Source: Pseudomonas marginalis
GTDB lineage: Bacteria > Pseudomonadota > Gammaproteobacteria > Pseudomonadales > Pseudomonadaceae
Reading direction: 5' to 3'
Length of the DNA stretch: 64,000 bases
NCBI RefSeq assembly: GCF_024169655.1
Contig: NZ_JALJWV010000001.1
Coordinates: 5,872,001-5,936,000 of the forward strand
Below, in pieces: positions 43,786-52,388 of this stretch. The position numbers were made by a program, and so were the translations under genes. Each line of letters starts with the position of its first letter. The first letter of the stretch is position 1. The notes under the pieces are model-generated. The model did no database searches, was not told the DNA's origin, and saw nothing but the letters and a program-made list of their open reading frames with translations.

Positions 43786-43803
43786 CGCTTCAAACGCCCT
43801 ACG

Positions 43804-43839
43804 AAAAATGGGAGACCCACAGGGGTCTCCCATTTTTTT
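43804..43839 (+). terminator. Bidirectional terminator between serA and the DUF4399 gene
   Basis: A 15-bp perfect stem (AAAAATGGGAGACCC / GGGTCTCCCATTTTT) with a 4-base loop runs into seven T's. The genes on either side converge, and the A-tract on the other side lets it work in both directions. Confidence 0.95.
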
Positions 43840-43852
43840 GTCTGAACAAATC

Positions 43853-44293
43853 TTACTTGACGTTAACCGTGATCACTTTCGAGGCTACAGTCGGGTTGAA
43901 CTGCATGTGCAACTTGTCGCCGGCGACCAGTTGCAAGGTGTGCTTGCCAGGGGTGAGGGTCAGTTCGGTTTCGGTCTGGGCCTTGCCGTAGTGGATCACG
44001 GTGTCAGTGGCCGGGATCGGCACGCTGGCGTCCGGCAACGCTTTCTGGTCGACCAGCAGGTGATGGTGGCCGGTGCCTGGGGCCTGTTCGGTGGCCGGAG
44101 CCAGCTTCAGGCCTTCCATGCCGAATTTGACGGTGAAGGTTTTATCGACGGTGGCGCCGTCTTTCGGCGAAACGATAAACACTTTCGCACCTTCAGGTGG
44201 CGCGCTGCGCGGGATGCCGTCTGCGGCAGTCACCAACATCGAAGCACCCAGCAGCACGCTGGCAATCGTTGCACGAGACAAAAGGGCTTTCAT
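43853..44293 (-). CDS. DUF4399 domain-containing exported protein
   Basis: This 146-residue periplasmic protein has a signal peptide of about 24 residues (ending MLVTAA). The mature domain contains FIVSPKDGATV, the GTGHHHLLVD histidine cluster and LTPGKHTLQLVAGD, conserved in this DUF. The triple histidine suggests metal or ligand binding, not established. The ATG at 44293 follows GGAGAA, which fixes the start over 44305. Function unknown. Confidence 0.82.
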   Translation of the reverse strand: MKALLSRATIASVLLGASMLVTAADGIPRSAPPEGAKVFIVSPKDGATVDKTFTVKFGMEGLKLAPATEQAPGTGHHHLLVDQKALPDASVPIPATDTVIHYGKAQTETELTLTPGKHTLQLVAGDKLHMQFNPTVASKVITVNVK

Positions 44294-44426
44294 TCGTTTC
44301 TCCACTTATCTATGAAATGTGTAGGGTTATGACAACTTAGCGACAAATTGCTGTCCAAGGCACTCAACACCATAACAAAGCGATGCTGAACCGCGCCTCG
44401 CACATTCGAATTCTTTAGGAGTGACC

Positions 44427-44921
44427 ATGCGCTTTTCGCCTGGCCTGTTACTGCTGCTTCCCCTGATCAGCCCTATGGCTCACGCCGAACTGATCGATGA
44501 CGTGTTTGATCGCGGCGAGCTGCGCATCGCCCTCGAGGCCAACACCCCGCCCTTCAACTTCAAGGACGGCGAGAAACTCAGCGGTTTTGAAGTTGAGCTG
44601 GGTGAACAACTGGCCAAAGAGATGGATGTGCGCCCCTCGTTCATCACCACCGACGACAGCGACATGCTACCCGGCGTGGCAACCGGCAAGTACGACGTGG
44701 CCATCAACCATATCGCTATGACTGCCGAGTTGCAGGATCGGTTCGATTTCAGTGAACCTTATCGCGACAATCCGGAGTTGGCCATTCCGTTCCAGAAGGG
44801 CAACCCGGCGTTCAAGGCGAGCCTGGACAAGGCGCTGCAACGGGTGAAGGCCGATGGACGGTTGAAGGCGCTGGCGCAGAAGTGGTTCGAAAGCGACACG
44901 GCGGAAGTCAAAGCACAGTAA
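44427..44921 (+). CDS. Short extracellular solute-binding protein (family 3), internally deleted
   Basis: The 164-residue protein has a signal peptide (about residues 1-20, MAHA) and then the lobe-1 signature of amino-acid binding proteins: GELRIALEANTPPFNF and GFEVELGEQLAKEM. The sequence jumps from FDFSEPYRDNP directly to ELAIPFQKGNPAFK and the C-terminal KALAQKWF. About 80-90 residues of lobe 2 expected in a normal 250-residue protein are absent, with the reading frame preserved. No permease or ATPase gene adjoins. It may be a decayed gene or a one-lobe sensor. The ribosome site TAGGAG supports the ATG at 44427. Confidence 0.75.
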   Translation: MRFSPGLLLLLPLISPMAHAELIDDVFDRGELRIALEANTPPFNFKDGEKLSGFEVELGEQLAKEMDVRPSFITTDDSDMLPGVATGKYDVAINHIAMTAELQDRFDFSEPYRDNPELAIPFQKGNPAFKASLDKALQRVKADGRLKALAQKWFESDTAEVKAQ

Positions 44922-44922
44922 A

Positions 44923-45423
44923 TCAAAATGTGGGAGGGCTTGGGAGACGGGCCAGGGCTTGCGCCGCCTCAAGCAACTCCAGCTCACTGAACACCAACAC
45001 CCCATGGCGTTTGAGCAGCGCCGCCGTGACGCCCTCGCCGCTCACCTTCACACCGCTGAAGCTGCCGTCATAGGTCAGCACATTGCCGCAGGACGGGCTA
45101 TTGGCCTTGAGCACGGCGACGCGGATATTGTGACGCTGCACCAGCGCCAACGCCTGGCGGGCGCCGTCGAGGAAGGCGGCGCTGAAGTCCTCGCCCGCTG
45201 CGGTCAGCACCTGGGCGCGGCCCTCCCACACGTCGATACCCTGCCCGCCTGGAATCTCGGCGGAAGGCCTAGGCGTGGGCAAACCGCCCGACACTTCCGG
45301 GCAAATCGCAACCACACGGCCTTCGGCCTGCCACGCCGCCAGTTGATCGAACGGCCCGCTGGCGCCGCCGTCGTAGCGTACTTTGTGCCCGAGCAGGCAG
45401 CGGCTGACGAGAATTTTTTGCAT
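44923..45423 (-). CDS. DUF523 domain-containing protein
   Basis: This 166-residue protein starts MQKILVSRCLLGHKVRYDG. The Cys in SRCLLG, a second Cys in AICPEVSGGL and a third in SPSCG are conserved in DUF523 and look like metal or cluster ligands. The family is often fused to DUF1722; here it stands alone. It lies 2 bases downstream of the 2OG-Fe(II) oxygenase gene, so the two are translated in tandem. Function unknown. Confidence 0.84.
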   Translation of the reverse strand: MQKILVSRCLLGHKVRYDGGASGPFDQLAAWQAEGRVVAICPEVSGGLPTPRPSAEIPGGQGIDVWEGRAQVLTAAGEDFSAAFLDGARQALALVQRHNIRVAVLKANSPSCGNVLTYDGSFSGVKVSGEGVTAALLKRHGVLVFSELELLEAAQALARLPSPPTF

Positions 45424-45425
45424 GC

Positions 45426-46049
45426 TTAAAACGGCTCGTTACCGCGCCGACGAAACCAGCCGGTCAGCGACAGGCGCTCGCGGGTGGCGGGCAGGACTTC
45501 GTGGGGCACTTCTCCAGACAGGAACACCACCAGGCAACCGCCGCTGGGCACCACGTCATGTTCGACGCCATCCTTGAGGTACATGCGCAACTGGCCGCCG
45601 TGTTCCGGCAGCCACTCGTCGTTCAGGTAGATCACCGCCGAGACCGAGCGCCGGTCATCGTCGCGAAACCGGTCCAGGTGCCTGAGGTAAAACGCCCCCG
45701 GCGGGTACATCGCGAAGTGGCCTTCAAAATCTTCCAGGCCGAGGAACAAGCTGCGGTTTATCGCCAGGCGCAAGCTATCCAATACCGCCATATAGCGGTC
45801 ACAGACGGCGGAGTCGCCCTGCTCCAACCACTGGATATGGTCGCCGCGAATGCCCTCGCGAATCTCCTGGGCCGGCCCGCGCCCGACCGCCGCCGGCGCC
45901 AGCTCACCTTCAGCCGCACGTTTACGGCACTCAGCCGCCAGTTCCAGGGTCAGAGCCTGGGGCAGGAAGCCGTTCTGCTGCGACCAGCCCTTTTCGGCCA
46001 GGTCGTCGACAATGCGTTGCAGCGATGGGTGTTCGAGGGGTATTTGCAT
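45426..46049 (-). CDS. 2-oxoglutarate/Fe(II)-dependent oxygenase, prolyl-4-hydroxylase type
   Basis: This protein of about 207 residues has the Fe(II) facial triad: His-x-Asp in YLRHLDRFRDD, and the distal His in SGEVPHEVLPATRERLS, followed by the Arg that binds 2-oxoglutarate (ATRERLSLTGWF). The target could be a protein residue such as an rRNA-binding or elongation factor; it cannot be read from sequence. In-frame ATGs at 46067 and 46058 are also possible starts. The 46049 start (MQIPLEHPSLQ) is chosen for its simple N-terminus. DUF523 follows 2 bases later. Confidence 0.85.
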   Translation of the reverse strand: MQIPLEHPSLQRIVDDLAEKGWSQQNGFLPQALTLELAAECRKRAAEGELAPAAVGRGPAQEIREGIRGDHIQWLEQGDSAVCDRYMAVLDSLRLAINRSLFLGLEDFEGHFAMYPPGAFYLRHLDRFRDDDRRSVSAVIYLNDEWLPEHGGQLRMYLKDGVEHDVVPSGGCLVVFLSGEVPHEVLPATRERLSLTGWFRRRGNEPF

Positions 46050-46189
46050 GGCCCGCATAGTATCCATACGCCTGTGAATCCAACAGGGCCGTTGAGCATC
46101 TGAACGCACTTTAGTCAGGTGACTGATAGGATTTCTCGACAAATCCTACGCCCGACACGGACAATAGTGGCCGACTGACAGGAGTCCAT

Positions 46190-46942
46190 ATGCGTCGTTT
46201 GTTTTTTTCCTTGCTGATGTTCTGCGTTTTGCCCGCCTGGGCAGACGGCCATGACCAGTTGTACAAGGTCGCCGGCTGGGCCGAACAACGTGCGCATTTC
46301 AATGACGCCCTCAGTGCCGCCCAGCAACGCTACCGCAATAGCCTGCCGCCGGCGGTGTACCAGGCGCTGGTCGACAACAGCAACAAACGCTTCGCCGCCC
46401 AGGCCATGGACCGGCGCGCCGAAGCCCAATTGCGCAAGCGCCTGGCGGACCCAGCGCCAGCCCTGGCGTTTTTTCAATCGCCGCTGGGGCGCAAGATCGT
46501 CGCCGCCGAACTGCTGGCCACCCGCCGCGACCAGTTGGCAAAAAATGCCCAAGGCCTGCCGCACATCGAAGCCGACGCCACCCGCAGCCTGATCATCGGC
46601 CACCTGGCCCAGGCCCTGCCTGCCCGTGAAGCCGGCGCCGAAGTCAGCCTGGCAATCGCCGGCGTGGCGGCCGACAGCTTGAGCCAGATGATCCCCGGCC
46701 TGTTGGGCGGCGGCCAGGCCCAGGGCATGTTGGATGGGCAACGCGAGCGGCTGATGCAACAGATCGGCAATGACCTGAACAACACGCTGCTGTACGTCTA
46801 TCGGGATTTGTCCGACCCGGAGCTGGAAGAATTCGCTACGTTTGCCGAGTCGCCGCAGGGGAAGGCGTATTACCAGGCGGCGTTGGCCGCGGTCCGCGCA
46901 GGCTTGGCGGTCGGCCAAAGCACCTCAAGCCTGGCGCAGTAA
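46190..46942 (+). CDS. DUF2059 domain-containing exported protein
   Basis: This 250-residue protein has an N-terminal signal peptide (about residues 1-18, ending PAWA). The mature protein is helical and includes FATFAESPQGKAYYQA near the C-terminus, the recurring YxSPxGxK-like motif of DUF2059, and an earlier related block ALAFFQSPLGRKIVAAE, so the domain appears duplicated. Function unknown. It is divergent from the oxygenase gene. Confidence 0.8.
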   Translation: MRRLFFSLLMFCVLPAWADGHDQLYKVAGWAEQRAHFNDALSAAQQRYRNSLPPAVYQALVDNSNKRFAAQAMDRRAEAQLRKRLADPAPALAFFQSPLGRKIVAAELLATRRDQLAKNAQGLPHIEADATRSLIIGHLAQALPAREAGAEVSLAIAGVAADSLSQMIPGLLGGGQAQGMLDGQRERLMQQIGNDLNNTLLYVYRDLSDPELEEFATFAESPQGKAYYQAALAAVRAGLAVGQSTSSLAQ

Positions 46943-46948
46943 CAAAAT

Positions 46949-47035
46949 GTGGGAGGGGGCTTGCCCCCGATGGCGGTGGGTCAGTATCAGATGTGCTGAC
47001 TGACACCCTGCTATCGGGGGCAAGCCCCCTCCCAC
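46949..47035. repeat. Group-I REPIN, GTGGG...CCGAT inward form
   Basis: A canonical REPIN with two intact units and a 41-base spacer (GGCGGTGGGTCAGT... to ...TGCT). It lies between the convergent DUF2059 and alpha/beta hydrolase genes. Confidence 0.93.
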
Positions 47036-47047
47036 ATTTGGTCTGTG

Positions 47048-47989
47048 TTATTTCAGGTGGTCGGTGAGGTACTTGAAGTATTCCTGGCGAATCTCCGGGA
47101 TCTCATTGGCCAGATGATGCCGGCCACGCTTGAGCATCAACACCTCAGGCTGATCGAATTTGCCCCGCAGCATCTTCAGGTTGTGCTGCCAATCCACCGT
47201 CATATCCTCTTCGCCCTGCACAATCAGCGGCCGCCGCGGGCTGCGCGGTGCGGCTTCGATTTGCTTGATCCAGCGCGCCAGAGCCCCCACCCAGGCGGTC
47301 GGCAGTTGGCGCGGCTGCAAGGGGTCGGCTTCGAGGAACGGCTTGAAGGCCGGGTCATTGGTGTTTTCGCTGAACCGCCGGGCGATGCCTTTGACGAACG
47401 GCCGCAGCAGGTAATAGCTGACCTGCGACCAGCCCCACCCACGCGGGCGCACCAAGGGTGAAAGCAGAAACGTCTTACCCTGGGCCGGGCTGTCGACGCC
47501 ATGGTTGAGCAAGTGATCCACCACCACCGCGCCGCCGGTGCTTTGCCCGAACAGGTGCCAGGGCCGGGGCAGGTGCAGCGCTTCGGCCTGCACGAACAGC
47601 GCCTGCACCACGTCCTGGTACACCGCAAAATCATCGATGCTGGCCCGCGCGCCGCTGGACAAACCATGACCCGGAAGATCGCAGGCGATCACCACAAACC
47701 CTTGGTCCAGCGCCCAGTCGACCACGTGGCGGTACAGCCCCATATGGTCGTAGAACCCGTGGAACATAAACATCGTCGCCACCGGCACGGGCGGCCACCA
47801 CACCTGGGCGACCACCTCGAACCCATCAACCCCGAAACGGCCAAGGCGGCTCACCGCCGGCACCTTGCGCGCGCTCAGGTCCAGCCCATAAAAACGCTGG
47901 TAGACCCGCGCCTCGGCGCTGAGCGGCTGCGCATCCACCAGGGGCCGCAAGCTATCGCGCAGATGATCGGGGTCAAAGGTAACGGGCAT
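47048..47989 (-). CDS. Alpha/beta hydrolase
   Basis: This 313-residue hydrolase has the nucleophile elbow LFGQSTGGAVV (Ser in GxSxG). The oxyanion loop FMFHGFYDHMGLYRH is of the monoglyceride lipase/lysophospholipase type (Serine aminopeptidase S33 fold), and the late catalytic Asp and His are in QGEEDMTVDW and KRGRHHLANE. The frame extends to 48073, but the ATG at 47989 (MPVTFDPDHLRD) is the natural start. It is divergent from a thioredoxin-fold gene, with a 13-bp palindrome between. The substrate is unknown; a lysophospholipase or carboxylesterase role is likely. Confidence 0.83.
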   Translation of the reverse strand: MPVTFDPDHLRDSLRPLVDAQPLSAEARVYQRFYGLDLSARKVPAVSRLGRFGVDGFEVVAQVWWPPVPVATMFMFHGFYDHMGLYRHVVDWALDQGFVVIACDLPGHGLSSGARASIDDFAVYQDVVQALFVQAEALHLPRPWHLFGQSTGGAVVVDHLLNHGVDSPAQGKTFLLSPLVRPRGWGWSQVSYYLLRPFVKGIARRFSENTNDPAFKPFLEADPLQPRQLPTAWVGALARWIKQIEAAPRSPRRPLIVQGEEDMTVDWQHNLKMLRGKFDQPEVLMLKRGRHHLANEIPEIRQEYFKYLTDHLK

Positions 47990-48024
47990 AAGAGGTTCCA
48001 GACTTGGGGGCTTCACGCGCTGCG

Positions 48025-48055
48025 CAGATGAATATCGAGCTGCGATATTCATCTG
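48025..48055. promoter_or_regulatory. 13-bp perfect palindrome in a divergent promoter region
   Basis: The arms CAGATGAATATCG (48025-48037) and CGATATTCATCTG (48043-48055) have a 5-base centre. It lies between the divergent hydrolase and thioredoxin-fold genes, 36 bases from the hydrolase start. No T-tract follows, and both genes point away, so an operator is more likely than a terminator. Confidence 0.65.
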
Positions 48056-48101
48056 TCGGGGCAAGCATGGCAAGCTACGCGTCCTTCGAGGATTGATCTG
48101 A

Positions 48102-48677
48102 ATGCGACAGCCCTACCGCACCACCTTGTTCGCCAGCCTGGTGCTGCTCCTCTGCGCCGGCGTGTTATGGGCCGCGTATGACTGGTTCCAGGGCCGCTAC
48201 CTGCGCGCCTTCAGCGAACACACGGCGGTGTTTTCCGGCGACGCCCTGCGCCTGCCCGACGACCTCGCCGGCCCCGGCCCGATCCGCCTCGTGCATTTCT
48301 GGGACCCGGCCTGCCCGTGCAACGTCGGCAACCAGCAACACCTGGGCGAGTTGATCGAGCACTACGCGCCCCAGGGCGTCGAGTTCTACGCCCTGCAAAA
48401 ACCCGGCAGCCACGGCCAGTTGCCCGACAACCTGCGCCAGATGAAAATCCTCAGCAGCCTGCCCGGCGCCGATCAAATACCGGCGACCCCGGCCGTGGCG
48501 ATCTGGGATCGCACAGGCAAGCTCGCGTATTTCGGGCCGTACAGCGAAGGGCTGACGTGCAACGCCAGCAACAGTTTTATCGAGCCGATCCTCAAAGCCC
48601 TTGAAGCGGGACGCGCGGTGAATGCCACTCACACCCTGGCGGTGGGCTGCTATTGTTCGTGGCCAACCGGTTCGTAG
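48102..48677 (+). CDS. Thioredoxin-fold protein, periplasmic (DUF6436-like)
   Basis: This 191-residue protein has an N-terminal signal or anchor segment (about residues 8-25). The thioredoxin-fold active site reads FWDPACPCNVGN, with Cys-Pro-Cys in place of the usual CxxC. A cis-Pro-like segment PATPAVAIW follows. A C-terminal pair of cysteines (VGCYCSW) is also present. It could reduce or isomerise disulfides in the periplasm. It is followed 31 bases later by the acylase gene, which needs periplasmic maturation. No substrate is established. Confidence 0.75.
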   Translation: MRQPYRTTLFASLVLLLCAGVLWAAYDWFQGRYLRAFSEHTAVFSGDALRLPDDLAGPGPIRLVHFWDPACPCNVGNQQHLGELIEHYAPQGVEFYALQKPGSHGQLPDNLRQMKILSSLPGADQIPATPAVAIWDRTGKLAYFGPYSEGLTCNASNSFIEPILKALEAGRAVNATHTLAVGCYCSWPTGS

Positions 48678-48708
48678 CCCGCCGCCCCACTCTTGGTAAG
48701 GAATGTTC

Positions 48709-51063
48709 ATGAAGCGCGTCTTGCAGGTTCTCGCGGTGCTGCTGGCGCTGGTTGCCGTCGGTGCCGGCTGGTACGTCTACAGCAAGCAACCCACCCGCCA
48801 GGGCGCCGTGACGCTGGCGAACCTGCAAGGTTCGGTCACGGTGCGCTACGACGACCGTGGCGTGCCGCATATCCGCGCCGAGAACGAGACCGACCTGTAC
48901 CGTGCCTTGGGCTACGTGCATGCCCAGGACCGGTTGTTCCAGATGGAAATCATGCGGCGCCTGGCGCGCGGCGAATTGGCCGAAGTGCTCGGCCCCAAGC
49001 TGCTGGACACCGACAAACTGTTCCGCACCCTGCGCATTCGCGAACGGTCCGCCACTTATGTCGCGCAGCTGGACCATGAGTCGGCGCACTGGAAGGCCCT
49101 GCAAGCCTATCTGGACGGAATCAACCAGTATCAGGACAACCACGCCAGCCCGATGGAGTTCGACGTGCTGGGCATCCCCAAGCGGCCGTTCACCGCAGAG
49201 GACACCATCAGCGTCGCCGGGTATATGGCCTACAGCTTTGCTGCGGCGTTTCGTACCGAGCCATTGCTGACGTATGTGCGCGACCAGTTGGGCAGCGACT
49301 ACCTGAACGTGTTCGACCTCGCCTGGCAACCCAAGGGCGCGCTCAACCTGGCCGCCAGCGACTGGCAGCGCCTCGGCGCCATTGCATCCCTGAGCGAACA
49401 GGCCCTGGCCGATAACGGCTTGCCGCAGTTCGAGGGCAGCAACGCCTGGGCCGTCAGCGGCAGCCGCACCATGAGCGGCAAACCGTTGCTGGCGGGTGAC
49501 CCGCATATCCGCTTCTCGGTGCCGTCGGTGTGGTACGAAGCGCAGCTGTCGGCGCCGGGCTTTGAACTGTATGGCTATCACAACGCGCTGGTGCCGGTGG
49601 CGTTCCTGGGGCACAACCTGGATTTCGGCTGGAGCCTGACGATGTTCCAGAACGACGACCTCGACCTGATCGCCGAGAAGGTCAATCCGCAAAACCCCAA
49701 CCAGGTCTGGTACCGCGGCCAATGGGTCGACATGAGCAGCAGCGAGCAACAGATCGCGGTCAAAGGCCAGGCACCGGTCACCTTGACCCTGCGCCAGTCG
49801 CCCCATGGCCCGATCATCAATGACGTGCTCGGCGAGAACGCCGGCAAGACGCCGATCGCCATGTGGTGGGCGTTCCTCGACACCCAGAACCCGATCCTCG
49901 AAGGTTTCTACCAGCTCAACCGCGCCGACACCCTGGCCAAGGCCCGCGCCGCAGCAGCCAAGGTCTCGGCACCGGGCCTGAACATCGTGTGGGCGAATGC
50001 CAAGGGCGATATCGGCTGGTGGGCGGCGGCGCAGTTGCCGATCCGTCCGGCGGGCGTCAACCCCGGGTTTATCCTCGACGGCAGCACGGCCCAGGCCGAC
50101 AAGCTGGGCTTCTACCCGTTCAGCGCCAACCCCCAGGAAGAAAACCCGGCGCGTGGCTATGTGGTATCGGCCAATGCGCAGCCGGTGTCGCCCAGCGGCA
50201 TGGAAATCCCCGGCTATTACAACCTGGCCGACCGCGGCCAGCAGTTGAATGCGCAATTGAGCGACAAAAGCGTGAAGTGGGATGTGAACAACAGCCAGGC
50301 CCTGCAACTGGGCACCGCCACCGCCTTCGCCCCGCGCCTGTTGGCGCCGCTGTTGCCGGTGCTGCGCGAAGTGGTCAAGGACCCGGCGCAGTTGCAACTG
50401 GTGGAACAACTGGCGACCTGGAAAGGCGATTACCCGCTGGACTCCACCAGCGCCACGCTGTTCAACCAGTTCCTGTTCAACCTCGCCGACGCGGCCTTCC
50501 ACCCGAAACTCGGCGACGCCATGTTCAAGACTCTGCTCAGCACGCGGGTGATCGACGCCGCGTTACCACGCCTGGCCGCAACCGCAGATTCACCCTGGTG
50601 GAACGGCAAGCGCGCCGACACCGTCAAGCTCGCCTGGGACAACAGCCTCGCGCACCTCAAGGCCACCTTCGGCGATGACCCGGGCCAATGGCAGTGGGGC
50701 AAGGCCCATACGCTGACCCACGGCCACCCGCTGGGCTCGCAGAAACCGCTGGACCGGATCCTCAACGTCGGCCCCTTCCCCGCGCCGGGCAGCCACGAAG
50801 TGCCGAACAACCAGTCGGCCAATATCGGCCCGGCGCCATGGCCGGTGACCTACGGCCCGTCGACCCGACGCCTGATCGACTTCGCCGACGTGCCCCACGC
50901 GCTGACCATCAACCCGGTGGGGCAAAGCGGTGTGCCGTTCGACAAGCACTATGGGGACCAGGCGGAGACGTATATCGAGGGTGGCTATGAGCAGGCGCAT
51001 TTCAGCGATGAGGAAGTCACGGCCAATACGCGCGGCACGCTGAAGCTGCTGCCAGCCCGCTGA
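48709..51063 (+). CDS. hacB: Penicillin acylase family protein, probable acyl-homoserine lactone acylase (HacB-like)
   Basis: This 784-residue Ntn-hydrolase is made as a precursor. The N-terminal hydrophobic segment (residues 4-26) leads to the periplasm. Autocatalytic cleavage would occur before Ser244 in EGSNAWAVSG, the new N-terminus of the beta subunit, with later motifs GDPHIRFSVPS and GHNLDFGWSL. Its neighbourhood (upstream of spuHGFED, downstream of serA) is that of P. aeruginosa PA0305, HacB, which degrades long-chain N-acyl-homoserine lactones. Alternative substrates are penicillins or other N-acyl amides. The ribosome site AAGGA fits the ATG at 48709. The acylase family is certain; HacB is by synteny. 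Confidence 0.85.
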   Translation: MKRVLQVLAVLLALVAVGAGWYVYSKQPTRQGAVTLANLQGSVTVRYDDRGVPHIRAENETDLYRALGYVHAQDRLFQMEIMRRLARGELAEVLGPKLLDTDKLFRTLRIRERSATYVAQLDHESAHWKALQAYLDGINQYQDNHASPMEFDVLGIPKRPFTAEDTISVAGYMAYSFAAAFRTEPLLTYVRDQLGSDYLNVFDLAWQPKGALNLAASDWQRLGAIASLSEQALADNGLPQFEGSNAWAVSGSRTMSGKPLLAGDPHIRFSVPSVWYEAQLSAPGFELYGYHNALVPVAFLGHNLDFGWSLTMFQNDDLDLIAEKVNPQNPNQVWYRGQWVDMSSSEQQIAVKGQAPVTLTLRQSPHGPIINDVLGENAGKTPIAMWWAFLDTQNPILEGFYQLNRADTLAKARAAAAKVSAPGLNIVWANAKGDIGWWAAAQLPIRPAGVNPGFILDGSTAQADKLGFYPFSANPQEENPARGYVVSANAQPVSPSGMEIPGYYNLADRGQQLNAQLSDKSVKWDVNNSQALQLGTATAFAPRLLAPLLPVLREVVKDPAQLQLVEQLATWKGDYPLDSTSATLFNQFLFNLADAAFHPKLGDAMFKTLLSTRVIDAALPRLAATADSPWWNGKRADTVKLAWDNSLAHLKATFGDDPGQWQWGKAHTLTHGHPLGSQKPLDRILNVGPFPAPGSHEVPNNQSANIGPAPWPVTYGPSTRRLIDFADVPHALTINPVGQSGVPFDKHYGDQAETYIEGGYEQAHFSDEEVTANTRGTLKLLPAR

Positions 51064-51085
51064 CCGCCTGGAACGCGGTCAAAAT

Positions 51086-51172
51086 GTGGGAGGGGGCTTG
51101 CCCCCGATAGCGGTGGTTCAGTCATATATGCATCGACTGACACACAGCTATAGGGAGCAACCCCCCTCCCAC
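51086..51172. repeat. Group-I REPIN, inward form, right unit decayed
   Basis: The left unit is perfect; the right reads ATAGGGAGCAACCCCCCTCCCAC with several substitutions. The spacer resembles the 46949 copy. It lies between the convergent acylase and GlxA-regulator genes. Confidence 0.85.
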
Positions 51173-51193
51173 CTTGTATCTGCGGTGTTGCGC

Positions 51194-52159
51194 CTACACC
51201 GGCGCGGCGAAGTTGAGTCGGAACTGTTGCGGCGTCACCCCCAGCCGGCGGTTGAATACGCTGCGCATGTGCTGGGCATCGCGAAACCCGCATTGATAGG
51301 CCACGGTCTTGAGCGGCGCGTGGCTGCTTTCGAGCATCACCCGCGCCGCGTCCACCCGCGCCCGCTCGACAAACTCCGCCGGGGTGATCCGCGCTTCACG
51401 GGCGAACACCCGGGAGAAGTTGCGCGCGCTCATATTGGCCGCCTTGGCCAGGTCCGCGATGGTCAAATCGCCGGTCAGGTTGGCCAGCACATACACCTGC
51501 ACCAGCGCCACCGCCGAGGTGGCTTCGGCATGGGGCGTGAGGAACGGGCTGAACTGCGACTGCCCGCCCGAGCGCTGGGTGAACACCACCAGGCGCTTGG
51601 CCACGCTCAGCGCCACTTCCGGCCCGTGGTCCTGGGCCAGCAAGTACAGCGACAGGTCGATACCTGCCGTGACCCCGGCCGAGGTGTAGAGGTTGCCGTC
51701 CTGCACGTAGAGACGGTCGGCCTCGACCCGAGTGGCCGGGCACAGGCGCGCCAGGTCGGCGGCATCGCCCCAGTGCGTGGTGACCGTGCGGGCGTCGAGC
51801 AAACCGGCGCGAGCGAGTATGAAGGCGCCGTTGCAGATCGAGCCGAAGCGCCGCGCCCTGGCGGCGGCACTGCGTAGCCAGTCATCGAAGTCGGGGCCGA
51901 AATCCTCGAACGGCAGCTGCGGGCCACCCGCCACCAGCAGCAGGTCATAGGCTTGCAGGGCCTCGCGGTAATGCCGATGAGCTTGCAACGACAAGCCGTT
52001 GGAGGCCGCCATCGTGCCGTGGCCGATACCGATCACTTCCAGTTGGTAGTGGTCTTCAGGCACGAGAAAACGGTTCGCCTCGCAGAACACATCCATCGGC
52101 CCGGTCACGTCCAGTGACTGGACGCCGGGGAAGATCAGGATGGCGACGGTTTTGCTCAT
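51194..52159 (-). CDS. GlxA-family transcriptional regulator (DJ-1/PfpI plus AraC helix-turn-helix)
   Basis: The 321-residue protein has an N-terminal DJ-1/PfpI domain (residues 1-190) containing the elbow GSICNGAFILARAG with a Cys in place of a catalytic nucleophile. An AraC-type double helix-turn-helix (about residues 215-315) follows, with MSARNFSRVFAREA, and then VAYQCGFRDAQHMRSVF. Regulators of this class sense small amides or metabolites. It is divergent from an HD-domain protein gene with about 230 bases between, so that gene is the probable target. The ATG at 52159 is taken over 52171. Confidence 0.88.
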   Translation of the reverse strand: MSKTVAILIFPGVQSLDVTGPMDVFCEANRFLVPEDHYQLEVIGIGHGTMAASNGLSLQAHRHYREALQAYDLLLVAGGPQLPFEDFGPDFDDWLRSAAARARRFGSICNGAFILARAGLLDARTVTTHWGDAADLARLCPATRVEADRLYVQDGNLYTSAGVTAGIDLSLYLLAQDHGPEVALSVAKRLVVFTQRSGGQSQFSPFLTPHAEATSAVALVQVYVLANLTGDLTIADLAKAANMSARNFSRVFAREARITPAEFVERARVDAARVMLESSHAPLKTVAYQCGFRDAQHMRSVFNRRLGVTPQQFRLNFAAPV

Positions 52160-52388
52160 GAACAGGCACACCTTTACCTAACTGGATAAACACAGAACCC
52201 CTCCCTCCTTTGGATTTTCGCAGGCTGGGAGGGTGATATTGCCTGCAACACCCTAGCCGATTTTCACTTGGCACGATGTAGCGGCACATTGGCCGACATC
52301 GCACCCTCGCTGCGATAGCCCCTCCCCAGTCACGCGACCAGACTGGCTTCCTCGGCGCCACCCCGGCGCTTTCTTGCGGAGAACGACC

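Noticed and set aside
48592..50502. 636-codon minus-strand open frame
   Set aside because: It is antisense to the acylase gene, which has the complete Ntn-hydrolase signature.
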